From the NCBI RefSeq assembly GCF_001640805.2, contig NC_066849.1, positions 996,622-1,060,621 on the forward strand: a stretch of DNA of 64,000 nucleotides. Direction: 5' to 3'. Below are positions 34,461 through 46,440 of the stretch, in pieces; position 1 is the first letter of the stretch, and each line of letters starts with the position of its first letter. The position numbers and the translations under genes are program-made. This DNA comes from Lates calcarifer (lineage: Eukaryota; Chordata; Actinopteri; Centropomidae). The notes under the pieces were generated by a model that did no database searches, had not been told where the DNA came from, and saw only the letters and a list, made by a program, of their open reading frames with translations.

Positions 34461-37190
34461 TGGTGTTTAGATTAAGAGGGATGATCAGGAGCTAGTGAGG
34501 CAAGTTATTAGAAAGAACTGAGGAAATTATTAGAAAGAAGCCTTAGCATTAATTTGGACCCTGCAACATTTTGAGGTTCAGGTTCTTTGACTATGCCACC
34601 TATGCTTGTTTTCACTGAACCAAAGAAATACAGTGTAATGTCTGGTTTGTGTATGTTTTGAGTAGTTTAATTAATATTGTGTGTTAGGTGGGAGTGGCAC
34701 CCTATGTTTCTGACACCCCAAATTTGAGGTGGGGGCCTGTATGTGTGTGTGTGTGTGTATGTCTGCTTCTTTGTTCATGCCAGAGGTTTCTTACAGCGAG
34801 GCCCAGTCAAATCTAGAGCACCTGGACTTAGTGCTCCCTAAGATATAAAATGCACAGCCATCAGTGTGGCTCTCTCATGGCCCTGCCTATAACCCCTTTC
34901 ATTTTGTTTGCCCTTTGGTTTGTTTCTACTCTTTTTAAAATCTCTCACTATAGTGTTCACACACATCAACATTTATACCTCTCTTCTCAAAATATTCAGT
35001 TTAGTTTCCTTACAATAAATAATTTCATTTTCTGGAATTTGCATGTCCGTTTTATTTTGCCATGGCCATTAAGTCAGGTTATGGTACAATACAAATCAGT
35101 TCCAGGTTGGACATATGGTCTTCATCATATTATCATATATCCCACATTGGTTGTATGGTTTCCAGTTTTGGAAAAGAACTAATGTTTACAAACACTGGAT
35201 GAGTTGATGCAGAGCATTAAAATTTTAGTATACATCTACTAAGTACTGTCCAGCATGAGAATGATATTTTTGATAGACAGTTGCAGTGTCTTAATAAATG
35301 ATTAAAGTCTGGGGTACTTAAATATTTATTTTTCAGCCTCTTATCCTGTGTGGCACTAACCTCTGGAGGCAGGAGTGACAGTAAGCTGCAGTAAAGTAGA
35401 CTGACCTTTCAGTGTAATCTGAAGATTTAATTACTGTAAATCATACTGAGCAAACAGCAGTCCATGTCCGATGTGCTCCATGCATCACTAATGTTTTCTC
35501 TTACGTGTAGTGCTCTTGACATTTGATTTGTCAGAATGTCACACACAATGCCAAATGATGGGAAAATAGAACCTTTAAGCACGGGCACACTCTTAATAAT
35601 GTGTACCACACTGAGAGAAATACATCTGAATTTAGGAACACAATGCAGCTTTTAGGTCTTTTATGTGTTAAGTCTTTGTAATGAAACGAAGGCTGACAAG
35701 GGCTCTCTCTGGGGCTGAAGTGTACTCAACAACACACTACGATCAGAGGTAGTAAAATATAAGGCTCTTCTGTCTGTTTGATCATTAGCCAGACTGTTGA
35801 TACATTGAGTTTAAATGCATTTAATGCATTATCTGTCGGTGTGTGTGCGTCCTCAAGAGATTTCCACGACTGTGTAAGAAAAAAGAAAAAAGCTGGTAAG
35901 AAAGAGCAGAGGCAATTAAGCAACACAGTGCCATTAGTATCAGGATAGCAAATCATCCAGTATACACCAATCAGCCACAGGTTCAGCAGCAATTAATAGT
36001 TTATTGAAAGGTTCAAAATGACTGTAGATACAATAAGATCACTCAGTATTTGTGCAACATTATGAACAATATTATTTTCATAAGCAATAACTGTGTATAT
36101 GGACATGCACATTAATAAGATTGCAACAACATGCCTTAGCTACATGTGAGGTTTTGTGTTCTGATTGTTGAGAGTAACAAAGTCTTGTTCTGAACCATAC
36201 CTTTTTGTTGACTGTTGATCTGTGTAGACCACCCACACAGAACAGTATCTGTATCTGTTCAGGCCTGATCACCGGAGCATGGGGAGTTAATCTCTGTGGA
36301 AATGCAGCTGTTAGCAGCATGCTGCACATATCTCACCACTACAGTGTCACAGTAATCTCTGGGGTCACCAGCAGCAGGAAACTGAGCTTAATTCCCTTTT
36401 GAACTGAGTGTGGCTTGCTTTGAATAGTAATGTGTGTTTCTGCAGAACAGAGGTTCAGGGTGGAAGTTAATTATACTTCCTATGTCCAGGGCTGAGACCC
36501 TGCTGACCCTGGAGCTATTAAAACTGAAAAAGGATTGATTATACAGGAATTAAACAGGAAAGTTGGTGCAGATATGTAACCAAGTTGTTACATAAAAAGG
36601 ATTCAAATGTTGTGAAATGATATGAAAAAAGGGCCACAGAAAAAGGTGGGGTTTAACTTTGTCTTCCTAAATTAATGCTCCAGTATTGGTGAAACGTAAC
36701 AGAGTCTTTCTCAAAGACTTTTCCATGATTACTGTGGAAACTTGAAGACAGAATTGTTTGGTTGGCAAGTCCTTGAACTTTAAGATGTGTGCTACCTTTT
36801 TTGAATTGCCTCAAGACGAAACTGTCTGTAACTTTGAGAAGCTGCCTGTGTGAGGGAGAATGTGCCACCTGACTCTTAAAACAAGTTGTCTCACTGTGAT
36901 GAATAATTAACATGATCAAAATGTGTTCATAGAATTCAAATAAGATGCAGCAATTGCACTGGTCCTTTAAAACAACATAACAACATAATGGCTTTAGTCC
37001 ATTCACTGAACATTGTTACATGGTCTATACAAATATGTATATGTATTCACTACTGCAATTTTAATCCAGTTCTCATTACAATATGTAGAGTTAATCCCTC
37101 CATTTTTTAATTTTTATTTATTTATTGCATTTTCTAACATTTATCATTGCTTTACGTTGTAATAAAACATATAATAATTTGATTAAATAC
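34461..37190. other. Intergenic; no named feature
   Basis: A short (TG)n tract lies at about 34742-34757. The sequence ACACCAATCAGCCACAG at 35965 resembles the transposon end noted at 11041, but is isolated. Confidence 0.4.
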
Positions 37191-37877
37191 AAGTTTATTT
37201 GGGCCTGCTGCAGGCAGGTCAACTGGGAAGACAGGAGGCTGGCAGAGGCTTATGATCCCAGCAGCAGGTGAACAATCCTGAGTCTGGTGTAGAACAGGGG
37301 TCACTAGCAGTCAGGCAGATGACTAGCACATTTTGTGTTAACCCTCTTGGAGGCAGGCTGGAGGTTAGGTGACTGCAAAGCAGGTCTCTAGGAATAATGC
37401 AGCATGGTTGTACAGGTGGTAGAGGTTATAGGCTTTGGAGAAACAGGATATGGACTGAAGAACTTCCTCCTGTAGAAAGCTACCTCTTGAGTGAATTCTG
37501 GGTCCCACTTCCACTCTAGGAAGTCTGGCTCTTCATTAAGAACAGTGTCCTTAAATACCCCAAAGTTCTCCCGGGTAAATGGCAGGTAGACTATGAGGAT
37601 GTGCTGTGTCCATATTGGCCAGATTGTACTGTCACTGCTGATAGTAGGAGCACAGGCAGCAACCCATGAACAGTTAGGAGAGAAAAAAGGGAAACACAAT
37701 GAGACATGAGCAACAGTCTGGCACCCACTGGGGAAAAGGGCCAGTATAAATGCAGGACAGAAAATGATAGAGATGAGGAATAGGTGTGTAGGGTAGGTGG
37801 ACTAACAGATGAGTATATCGATCTGGGAGAAAGTCTGTGGACATCTGGTGGGTGGAGTACGACAAGAATCATGACAG
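37191..37877 (-). repeat. Solo gypsy-type LTR
   Basis: On the minus strand it begins TGTCATGATTCTTGTCG at 37877, continues through the CCACCCACCAGATGTC and pyrimidine-rich blocks usual for these LTRs, and has an AATAAA at about 37192 followed by CTTG. About 685 bases with no adjoining gag or pol, so it is probably solo. The 103-codon frame at 37388-37699 is LTR sequence, not a gene. Confidence 0.6.
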
Positions 37878-38029
37878 TATCCTGACATGATTATGTGTCC
37901 TCACCCCAAATAAAACAAAGCAGTTGATGGTGCTGAAGGCATAGGAAATAACAAAAATAGCTTGATGAGTTAAACAGGAGGCTAATGGTAATTTCAACAT
38001 CCAGTAGTGTTAAATGCTAGAGTTGAAGG

Positions 38030-38330
38030 CAACTTGACTTCTTTTTAGGTTTCTTGAAGACATTTCACTTCTCATCTGAAAGGCTTCCTCACATCTAAAA
38101 ACTGGACCACCTCATCAAGGTGGTCCTGAGAGTCGTTAACCCAGCCTGTTGTTATGTGAGTCGTTAGGGTCACATGAGCCCAGGTGTGACTCGTTGGTGG
38201 GTTGTTACCCCACTCTGACATCATGTGAGTCGTTAGAGTCACACGTCTCAAGGTGTGAATGGGCGTTAGTGGTCCTGTAGTATCATGTGCACATAACTGC
38301 ATATAACTGAACAAAACAAATGTTTGGAGG
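38030..38330 (-). mobile_element. Penelope-like element 3' end (probable)
   Basis: The minus strand carries repeats of VTLTTH, then NDSQDHLDEVVQFLDVRKPFR and an end with TTCAAGAAACCTAAAAAGAA. This string of residues is what I associate with the C-terminal tail of fish Penelope-like (GIY-YIG) retroelements. No GIY-YIG or RT domain is present. Confidence 0.45.
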
Positions 38331-38366
38331 AAGAGAATAGGGACAGGAGAACACAGCATAATCATG

Positions 38367-38513
38367 GTCGCACGGTGCTGGAGCCTATCCCAGCTGTCAT
38401 TGGGTGAGAGGCGGGGTACACCCTTGTAGTGACAACTATCGAACCAGGGCTCAAACCTGAAACCTTCTTGCTGTGAAACAGTGCTAACCACTGCACCACC
38501 GTGCCACCCCGAA
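38367..38513 (-). repeat. tRNA-like SINE family copy
   Basis: Contains GGTGCTGGAGCCTATCCCAG, GAGAGGCGGGGTACACCC and, at its right end, the complement of the tRNA-like head (GTGCTAACCACTGCACCACC), with a B-box-like 'GGTTTGAGCCC' on the minus strand. Confidence 0.7.
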
Positions 38514-38840
38514 CATAGCATAATGCAGATTCCATATAGAAATATAGATTGGTATCAGTAATACAATAGTAGTGATAATAGTAATGACAGTTAAAAGTGA
38601 TTACAAGTAACAGTAATACTAGCAGCAGCACTAATAATTTGTAATTCTAGCAGCAGGTGTTGAGTGGAGTTGTAGGAGCAGCAGGAGACTTGTCATCACA
38701 GATCAGACTCTACAGCTCCAGAGGAAGAAATACCTGCAGAAAGAGACAGAAGAGGAAAGAGAGACAAAAGAGCACAATACTACAGGAAAGAGGAGATATT
38801 GAGTTAGTAACATGTAACATGGAATATGAATCCATACTGA

Positions 38841-38884
38841 TGGAGAGAGAGAGAGAGACAGAGAGAGAGACAGAGAGAGAGAAA
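38841..38884. repeat. (GA)n microsatellite
   Basis: GA repeats with three GACA interruptions. It lies at the 3' edge of the LINE fragment and adds a spurious tail to that frame. Confidence 0.85.
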
Positions 38885-38899
38885 AGCTCACAATGCTCC

Positions 38900-39747
38900 T
38901 CCTTCTCCCAGTTTGGGAGTTTGGGAGCCTGATAACTGAAGGCTCTGCCTCCCATTCTACTCCTGGAAACTATGGTAACTACTAAACCAGCATTCTGGGA
39001 TTGCAATGTTCTGGTGGGATTGTAGGGGAATATAAGGTCTTTAAGATAGGATGGAGCCTGACCATTAAGGGCTTTGTAGGTGAGGAGGAGGATTTTAAAT
39101 TCTATTTTGGATTTGACTGGGAGCCAATGTAGAGAAGCTAACACAGGAGAAATATGGTCTCTGTTTCTAGTTCCTGTCAGTAATCGTGCTGCAGCATTTT
39201 GAATCAGCTGCAGAGTCTTTAGAGACTTGTTGGGGCAGCCTGATAATAATGAATTACAGTAGTCCAGCCTAGAAGTAACAAATGCATGGACTAGTTTTTC
39301 TGCATCTTTTTGAGACAGAAAATGTCTAATTTTGGTGATATTATGCAGGTGAAAGAAGGCAGTCCTAGAAGTTTGAGTTAAAGGACATATCCTGATCAAA
39401 GATGACTCCCAGATTCTTTACAGTGGAGTGGGAGGCCAAATCTGACTTTTATGTACATTGAGGAATTGTCGTGAACATGTACAAACTGAATCAGATAGAT
39501 AGGACTTAAACCAGTTTAGTGCTGTACCTTTAATCCCAATAAAATGCTCCAGTCTCAGATGTGATGGTCAATTAGTATCAAAAGCAGCGCTGACATCTAA
39601 CAAGACAAGTACAGAAACAAGTCCGTTGTCTGATGCGATTAGGAGGTCGTTTGTAACTTTTACAAGTGCTGTCTCTGTGCTATGATACAATCTAAATCCT
39701 GACTGAAAATCCTCAAATAAACTATTATCCTGTAGAAAGTCACATAG
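38900..39747 (-). pseudogene. LINE (L2/CR1-like) reverse transcriptase, catalytic core deleted
   Basis: The minus strand from 39747 reads [18 protein letters not shown], then [11 protein letters not shown] (the first catalytic Asp block). It then skips the YADD region and resumes at FHLHNITKIRHFLSQKDAEKL, SRLDYCNSLLSGCPNKSLKT and HISPVLASLHWLPVKSKIEF. The last 229-codon open frame starts at 39399. The palm core with the Asp-Asp pair is missing, so it is dead despite the long frame. Confidence 0.8.
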
Positions 39748-39794
39748 CGGCCTTCATGTATACATGGGTCTTCGTAACACCAATACTGCATGAT

Positions 39795-40370
39795 CTCTGT
39801 GTAAAAGGGACTTTGGTTTCATCAGATCAGAGAATCTTGTTTTTCAATTCAATTCAATTTGTTTCTCACTGAGGGTAGGTTTCCATGTAACCATTCTGCC
39901 ATAAAGGCCAGATGAGTGGATGACTGGCCTGTTGTCAAGGCCAGTTAGGCCAGACAGAAAGCTCTTGGACAAGTCTCGATTGCACAGTGCTCTTTGGAAT
40001 CTTTAATGCAGAAGATTTTTTTTTTCAACAACAATGCTGTCTCTGGGCTCTGTAGACAGTTTCTTCGACCTTGTGGCTTGATTTTGTTCTAACATGCATT
40101 TTCAGCTGTGAGTCCTTTTAAAGACAGACATGTGCCTTTTCAAATTATGTCCAATCAATTGAGTTTACCACAGGTCAACTCAAATCAAGGAGGAACCTCT
40201 CAAAAATGGAGACACCTGACCCTAAATGTGTGTGATAGTAAAGGCTCTGAATATTCAGCGTGATATTTCAGTTTTCAGTTATCAAAAATTTCTAAAATTC
40301 TGTTTTTACTGTCATCATAAGACTGCAACACAAAAAAATGTGAAGAGAAGTGCAGGGGCCTGACCATAAA
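39795..40370 (-). mobile_element. Tc1-like element, right-hand part
   Basis: The + strand shows TTTGGTTTCATCAGATCAGA, CTGTAGACAGTTTCTTCGAC, CATGTGCCTTTTCAAATTAT and GAATATTCAGCGTGATATTT, blocks that lie antisense across the N-terminal half of a common fish Tc1 transposase and its end. No open frame survives. It belongs to the same family as 43130-43840. Confidence 0.65.
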
Positions 40371-40994
40371 AACGATCAGGATTTTTGATGCTGGAGACTG
40401 CCAGTGAAAGAGTTTAGATGTGTTAATGATTGGGCTGGGAAATATGAGAATTTAGATGCATTGAAATGTTTTAATTCAGTGTGCAACATATTATCCTGTT
40501 GTGACTAAATTTAAAACATACTTTTTTCACTTTTCCGTGAAGATTTCAAAAAATAATGATTGATTATTTCAAAATGTTACCTATGACACATGATTTGGAT
40601 ATTTTGTCTGAAAAAAATAGGATTAAATGAATTTAAGTATTTCTAATTTTACTTGTTACAATATGTACAGTCCGCTGCTTTAGGGAAAGGTTCAGAACTG
40701 CTCATCTTCTGTCAAGATGTTTGCAAAGGCAGTGGAGACAGACTGGAAGTATAATTTCTCTCTGTGTTGAAACAAAGGCCACATCTTGGCCTGATACTAT
40801 AGTCCTACCTTACCTGTTGTGGCAGGTATGTGAAAAAGGCCCAGTATGTGGTTGTTGTTACTTATATATCAAGCAGTCAGATGTGGTGAAACAATGGCAT
40901 TCTGACAGAATCACATTAGTTGGATTTTTGTGATAAAAACTCTTAACATCTAGCTAAAAACCTGAAGTTGTTGGATGAAATTATCTGTTGTAGC

Positions 40995-40998
<4 letters not shown>
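40371..40998. other. Intergenic; no named feature
   Basis: AT-rich sequence between the Tc1 relic and the TG microsatellite. Confidence 0.5.

Positions 40999-41078
<80 letters not shown>
40999..41078. repeat. (TG)40 microsatellite
   Basis: Eighty bases of uninterrupted TG. Confidence 0.95.
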
Positions 41079-41083
<5 letters not shown>

Positions 41084-41865
41084 GTGACAGCAGCAGTGCA
41101 GTGGGGCTGAGTATCCCTGGTGATGCTGTTCTAACTCAGTATCTGGTCACATCCTCCAGGAATACTGGTTTTCATGGCTCTGAAATATAAATCTGTCAAA
41201 ACCCAGAATTGAATTACATATTAGTCTCTTTCCACCCCAATGTGATGTGTCTCCGTGTCTGTCCTCTGTCTCCTGCACTGCAGAGAAACAGATACTCAAC
41301 TGGCAACACAAGGAACACTGATTATCATCATTTTTTTCCTTCTCTCCCACCATTTGTCCTTCATACTATACACATTTTGATTCTCACTTCACAGATATCT
41401 CACAGACACATACACTCCCCTTGGTAGTGCCCTTGGTTAGCACATGTTGATGTCAAGGTCAGATCGGTGCACTGCAAATTCTATATAATAATATGCAACA
41501 CAATTAAACAAACAAATGACTAATGCGAACTGATTCAGCCTGGAGTAATTTCATTAAAGCTTGTACTCATGGTGTTCTGTAGAGGTAATTATGTTTGATA
41601 GGGTTTTAATTTGTCTGGTGCTGATGTCACGGTAACTACCCACATGTTTCTTCTTTCCAAACAGTCCAGGTTTGTGTATTGTGGTATATTCCAAAATGTG
41701 TAACTACTTTTCTGTTTATTTTAATTTTGTCTTTTAAACATATTTTTGGAGGACAATAATGTAATCTCAACAATAAAGGTGGTAGTTAAAGTAGCACTTA
41801 TGATAAGTTTGTCTTAAGATTCACCTAAGTTACAAATGTGAGCAAACACAATCTATTTTCACTAT
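41079..41865. other. Intergenic; no named feature
   Basis: No repeat family, exon or RNA was recognised. Confidence 0.5.
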
Positions 41866-41985
41866 CCATCCTTCCATCCATTATCTATACTGCTAATCTG
41901 AAAGGGTTGTGGGGGGCTGGAGCCTAGCTGACATTGGGAGAGAGGCAGGGTACACCCTGGACAGATCACCAGTCCATTGTAGTCT
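41866..41985 (-). repeat. tRNA-like SINE family, tail fragment
   Basis: Reads CCATCCTTCCATCCATTATC, GGGGGGCTGGAGCCTAG, GAGGCAGGGTACACCCTGG and CAGATCACCAGTCC, the reverse of the family's tail. Confidence 0.65.
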
Positions 41986-42154
41986 ATTTTCACTAATAAC
42001 ACACAAATCATTGTAATGTTCATGTCCATATTGAAAACCTTATTCAAACACTCAGAGTGTAGGTTGGAGAAAGTACTGACTTATGCTAACCTGTATGAAA
42101 GGTGCTATACAAATAAAGTTTGATTGATTGACTGATTGATTTGTTTTGACTACT

Positions 42155-42711
42155 GACAGAAGCATCTGCTGATGTGAACCATGCTTCACACAAAAGACCC
42201 CAGAAGACTTGGGATCAAGAATAGCTGATTAGTATAATACTGAAAGTGTTACAGAGTCACCTCAGAGTTCAGATATTCATCAGTCCACAGTCAGACAAAC
42301 TGTCTATAGATGGAGATTATTTAGTTCTGCTGTCACTCTCCTTAGAAGAGGACGCCCAGCTAAGATGACTCCAAAGACAAATGGAACATGGAGCAATGAA
42401 TTCTCAACGTTCTCAGTGTATCTTCCAGGATGATGTCAGGCTGTGTGTCCAGCTGAAGATCAGCAGGACAATGAGCCTAAACATCAAAGTAAATCTACTA
42501 CACAACGACTTCAGACAAAGAAAATCCACCTTTTGTTGTTGGTCCAGTCACAGTGCAGACCTGAACCCACCAGAGCTGCTGTGGACTGAGCTCAGAGAAA
42601 CGTTTACCCCAAACATCCTGAGAATATGATCAGCTCTGTAGGAAGAATGGCCCAAACTTCCTCCTGAACATTGTGCAGCTCTGATCAGCAGATACTGCAA
42701 GAGCTGGACTC
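42155..42711 (+). mobile_element. Tc1-like element with large internal deletion (copy A)
   Basis: One frame reads the helix-turn-helix and GRP linker (SSDIHQSTVRQTVYRWR then LLRRGRPAK). After a deletion it reads QQDNEPKH, the catalytic Asp block, and in a shifted frame HSADLNPPELLWTELRE. The same junction and the same 557 bases recur inverted at 63363-63919 with only two C/T differences, both at CpG sites. The flank to about 42860 is probably a diverged 3' end. Confidence 0.85.
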
Positions 42712-43129
42712 AGATTATTCTATAAGTCTTAAATAGTTGTGTTCCATAAAAACACAAAAGATTATAATTGTTTGAGTAATTATCAGTGATGTGCTTCAGC
42801 TGTTTGTCTTTACTTGTGACTTAGATGAAGATCTGGTCACATTTTATGACCAACGAATGCAGAAAACAATTCAAAAGAGTTTGCACACATTTTGCTGACA
42901 CTTCTGTTCTTGATGTTTTTTTTTACTTTGAAGAGCTGTGTTCTCCATTTGCCACGGCCAATTCAGAGTATAAACTCGTAGTCTGTGTGTGATTTACAGT
43001 GTAATTTTACTGTATCTAGTGCCAGTAAAATACTGACTGAAGTTTGTGGTAAACAGTCCGTGATCTGTGGATGTGTGGATGAGTAGCCTAGCTGCACTAT
43101 ACAGAGATAGAAGTTCTGTAATATAGAAA
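42712..43129. other. Diverged end of the Tc1 copy, then unassigned
   Basis: 42790-42860 is still alignable by eye with the longer copy at 63180-63300 (AGATGAAGATCTGGTCACAT). Beyond it nothing is recognised. Confidence 0.4.
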
Positions 43130-43840
43130 GTATCAGAAAGTATTTAGACTGCTTCACTTATGCTAAAATCATTTAAATTACTTTTCCCCTCATCAATCTA
43201 CACTCAATAATCCATAAAGACAATACCAGGTGGCAAGGTAGTGCAGTGGTTAGCACTGTTGCTGAGTTCGAGCCCCAGTCACCTGGGCTGTTTCTGTGTG
43301 GATTCTAAATTGCTCATTCAGGGTGAGCCCCGCCTCTCTCGTAGTATCAGCTGGGATAGGCTCCAGCCCCCTTGCGACCCTTACAACTAAGTGGTGTAGG
43401 AAATGGAGGGATGAAATATCAAACTGACATAAGTATTCAGGCTCTTTCTTTAGAACTTAAGTGAAGCAACTCTGGCAGCGATTACAGTCTTTTACAGCTC
43501 ATCCTCTCGAGTATGACATGACAAGCTTAGTACACCAGATGTTTGATTGGGTTCAAGTCAGGGCTCCGGCTGGACCACTCAAGAACATTCACAGATTTGT
43601 CCCTAAGCATTGTCTTGGCTCTGTGTTTAGGTAACTGTCGTGTTTGAGGGTGAACTTTAGGAGATCCTGAGTGCTCTGGACCAGGTTTTCATTAAGGGTA
43701 TCTCTGTTCAGCTTTCCCTGAACCCTGACCAGTTTCTCTGTCCCTGCAGCTGAAAACCATGCCCAAAACAGGATGCTGCCACCACCATGCTTCACCACTG
43801 GGATGGTAATAGGCAGGTAACAAATGGCGCCTGGTAGCAT
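43130..43840 (-). mobile_element. Tc1-like element, left-hand part, interrupted by a SINE
   Basis: It begins with a GAAAGTATTTAGACTGCTTC end, followed by TCTACACTCAATAATCC. It is split by a SINE-like insertion (43228-43417) and resumes AAGTATTCAGGCTC, GGCAGCGATTACAG and GATTGGGTTCAAGTCAGGGC. The minus strand reads GGGSILFWAWFSAAGTEKLV then GKLNRD, the central DDE region. The remainder of the element is missing here. Confidence 0.75.
43228..43417 (+). repeat. tRNA-like SINE family copy, nested in Tc1
   Basis: Starts GTGGCAAGGTAGTGCAGTGG with an A-box-like TGGTTAGCACTG and a B-box-like GAGTTCGAGCCCC. It continues to GGGATAGGCTCCAGCCCCC and a tail GTAGGAAATGGAGGGATGA. Tc1 sequence lies on both sides. 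Confidence 0.75.
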
Positions 43841-44357
43841 TTTATTGATATTATTTTTACTCACATAATTCTGTTTCATTGCTATGGCTGGAGTGTGGGT
43901 CAGTAGATGCTGAGGTGGTGGAGAGGAAAGAAGAATGCAAAGAAGTAGTGAGAGCCAGCAGCACCCTACACACAGGTACAGAGACAGCTGGTGATGCTTT
44001 CATCCACACTGCTTTCTATTTTAAGAATGCTGATATATACAATATTGCATGGATGTATAGGAATAAATCCCACCATCAAGTTAAACTGATTCACAATTAT
44101 AAGATAAATGAATATTAATAACCATTATTTGCTCGTGTATGCCCACTGTGCCAAATGAGCTGCAATCATCATGTTCTACTGACTCTTTATCATGTTCTCA
44201 GTTGCTCTGGCTGTCTACATCATTTTGAGTTTGTCTCAGAGCTCAGAGAGATTGAAGATTCCTTATTGCTTTGTCACTCAGTTACTGTATATACCATTTA
44301 CATCAACAGCATAGGGAGAAATTACGCCACCCACAAGCCCTTGTTTTATATATTATA

Positions 44358-44398
<41 letters not shown>

Positions 44399-46095
44399 GT
44401 GTGCAGGTTGGACCTGACAATGTGCAGGTGCTGTGACAAATTAAATGTCACTAGAAATTGAAAAACTGGAACATGAAATTACTACTCATAAGCCATTCTC
44501 AGGAAAGTTATAAATTACATGCTAGTAATTGTGATAGTTTTAAGAATTTTAGACAAGAAAAACTGTCTTATCCCAGTGGCAGATTTTTTTGTTTATTACG
44601 AGACAATTTGATGATTTTTAAGGATGTTTGGCTTCTTTCTTTGGGGCTGTTTACAGTGGTCCAGCACACTCTAATCCAAGATTAATAATTAGCAAAAATC
44701 TTATGATAAGACAAAATTTCTTCAAACAGCACAGTAAAAATAAGTGACTTTGTCTTAAATTAAGGAACCAGTAGCATTCTCATCTTTAGCAGTTTTTATT
44801 TACAGAATTTGCAGTGTGCATGGAGTGGTTGTAATGGACTACTGCTGATCTAAGTCATCTGAGGGAAACGAGGAGACAGAGGGAGGAGATGAGAGTGTGT
44901 TTGTCTTTAAAATCACAGTGGGAATGTTGTCACAGGAAGACAGAAAAACAGGGCAAAACCTGAAGAGTGCATGATAGTGTTTGGAGCTGCTGAGTGTCTG
45001 CTCCAAAGATAAAAGCTTAAATCATGATGGCATTTATTCGTACTGTTCCTCTGGTAAGGATGCACAGAGAGCTAAAAATTACCACTGTGGGTTAATAAAG
45101 GTCAGAACTTTAAAAACTAATTAAACTCAAATGTGTTCATGTGTGTACCTTCATTACAGGGGTACAGTGTCCCGGAGGTTCACTGTTCTAGATCAGTCTC
45201 AGGAGTGGCTCAGGAGACAGACAGGTAGACAGCAGAGCGACAGAAATACTCAGCTGTGTATCATACATGTAACAATATTTCTCCTCATAACACACTGACT
45301 CAAATAAGAGCCTGTGGGTTAGGGCTGTAGTTCTATGTCTCAAAATATAGTCAAATGTAGACATACCATTTCATGCATACTCACATGAATGCAGATATTC
45401 AGAGCATCACATGATGGCATGTGTTGTTTATCAGAATATATAGCTGTTTTTCATTCTCACTCTTGTTAGGCACAAAGTCACAGAGCACAGCCCTGGGAGA
45501 GGCAGGCAAGCAGGAGACTGACCAAGAGACACACTGTCCAGCTGAGAGACAGACAGAGAGAGAGAACATAAGTCTACCTCACTGCTGTTCACACATTTCA
45601 CTCTCATGGAGTTTTTTTTCCCCTCTCTTTCTCTTTTAGTGGCCAGGAGAATAGTTCCACCTCTTCCTCTCATCCAAGTTGTAAACATTAACACCTGTTT
45701 TGACCTGAGGCGAGACCCGATGCTACTTGGGTAGTGAGTGTATAGGACCATCCAGCTCTGAGTGAGACAACTTCCACACAGAAAATACTTTTTTAAATGT
45801 GTAACCAGGCTACAGTTTCAACACACATCTGTGTATAATGTGTATAATAAAGTGTGCATATAAACACTATTTATTGGTTATGAATTGAAGAGGATAAATC
45901 TTGTCTTGTGTCTCCAATGAGTCTAAGATCTTTATCTTTCCCTAACTTTACCCAAGTGCTATGGGTTTCCTGAGCATGACCATAAAAACATCAATCATAT
46001 TTATGTTGCCATCAGCAGAAACCATTGGAAATAAAATAAAATGTTGAACTTCCTGCAGATTAAAAGTATATCATTGTGTTGCATTGTGTTGCAGA
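43841..46095. other. Intergenic; AT microsatellite
   Basis: A TAT/(AT)n tract lies at about 44345-44395. No gene was recognised. Confidence 0.45.
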
Positions 46096-46440
46096 TGTCG
46101 TGATTCCTGTCGCAGCCCTGTTTATGTTGACCCTCTGTCTCCTGTCATACCCCACCCACCCACCAGATGTCTCCAGACTTCTCCCCTGTTCAGATCCACC
46201 TGCTCACCTGTTTCCCATTTCCAGTCACTGGAACTTCTCTGCCTACCTCCACACCTGTTCCTCCTCTGTATTCACACCAGCTCTTTTCCCACCGGTCAGT
46301 TACCTGATTGTTTCACAGGGCTCAATGTAGCTCCCTTTGTACTGTTTATGCTGTAGGCTCTCATTGTTACATAACTGTTGACTGTCTGTCTGTAAGCATA
46401 CCTGTTACTGTTCTGCCTGTTTAGATCTCATAATGCTGTT
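46096..46440 (+). repeat. Partial gypsy-type LTR
   Basis: Begins TGTCGTGATTCCTGTCGC and shares CCACCAGATGTC and CACACCTGTTCCTCC blocks with the minus-strand LTR at 37191-37877, so both come from related families. The right end is not clear and no internal region follows. Confidence 0.5.

Noticed and set aside
37388..37699. 103-codon minus-strand frame
   Set aside because: It lies inside an LTR and matches no protein family.
38710..38932. Short frames rich in Arg/Glu or Ser/Leu
   Set aside because: Translation of the GA microsatellite.
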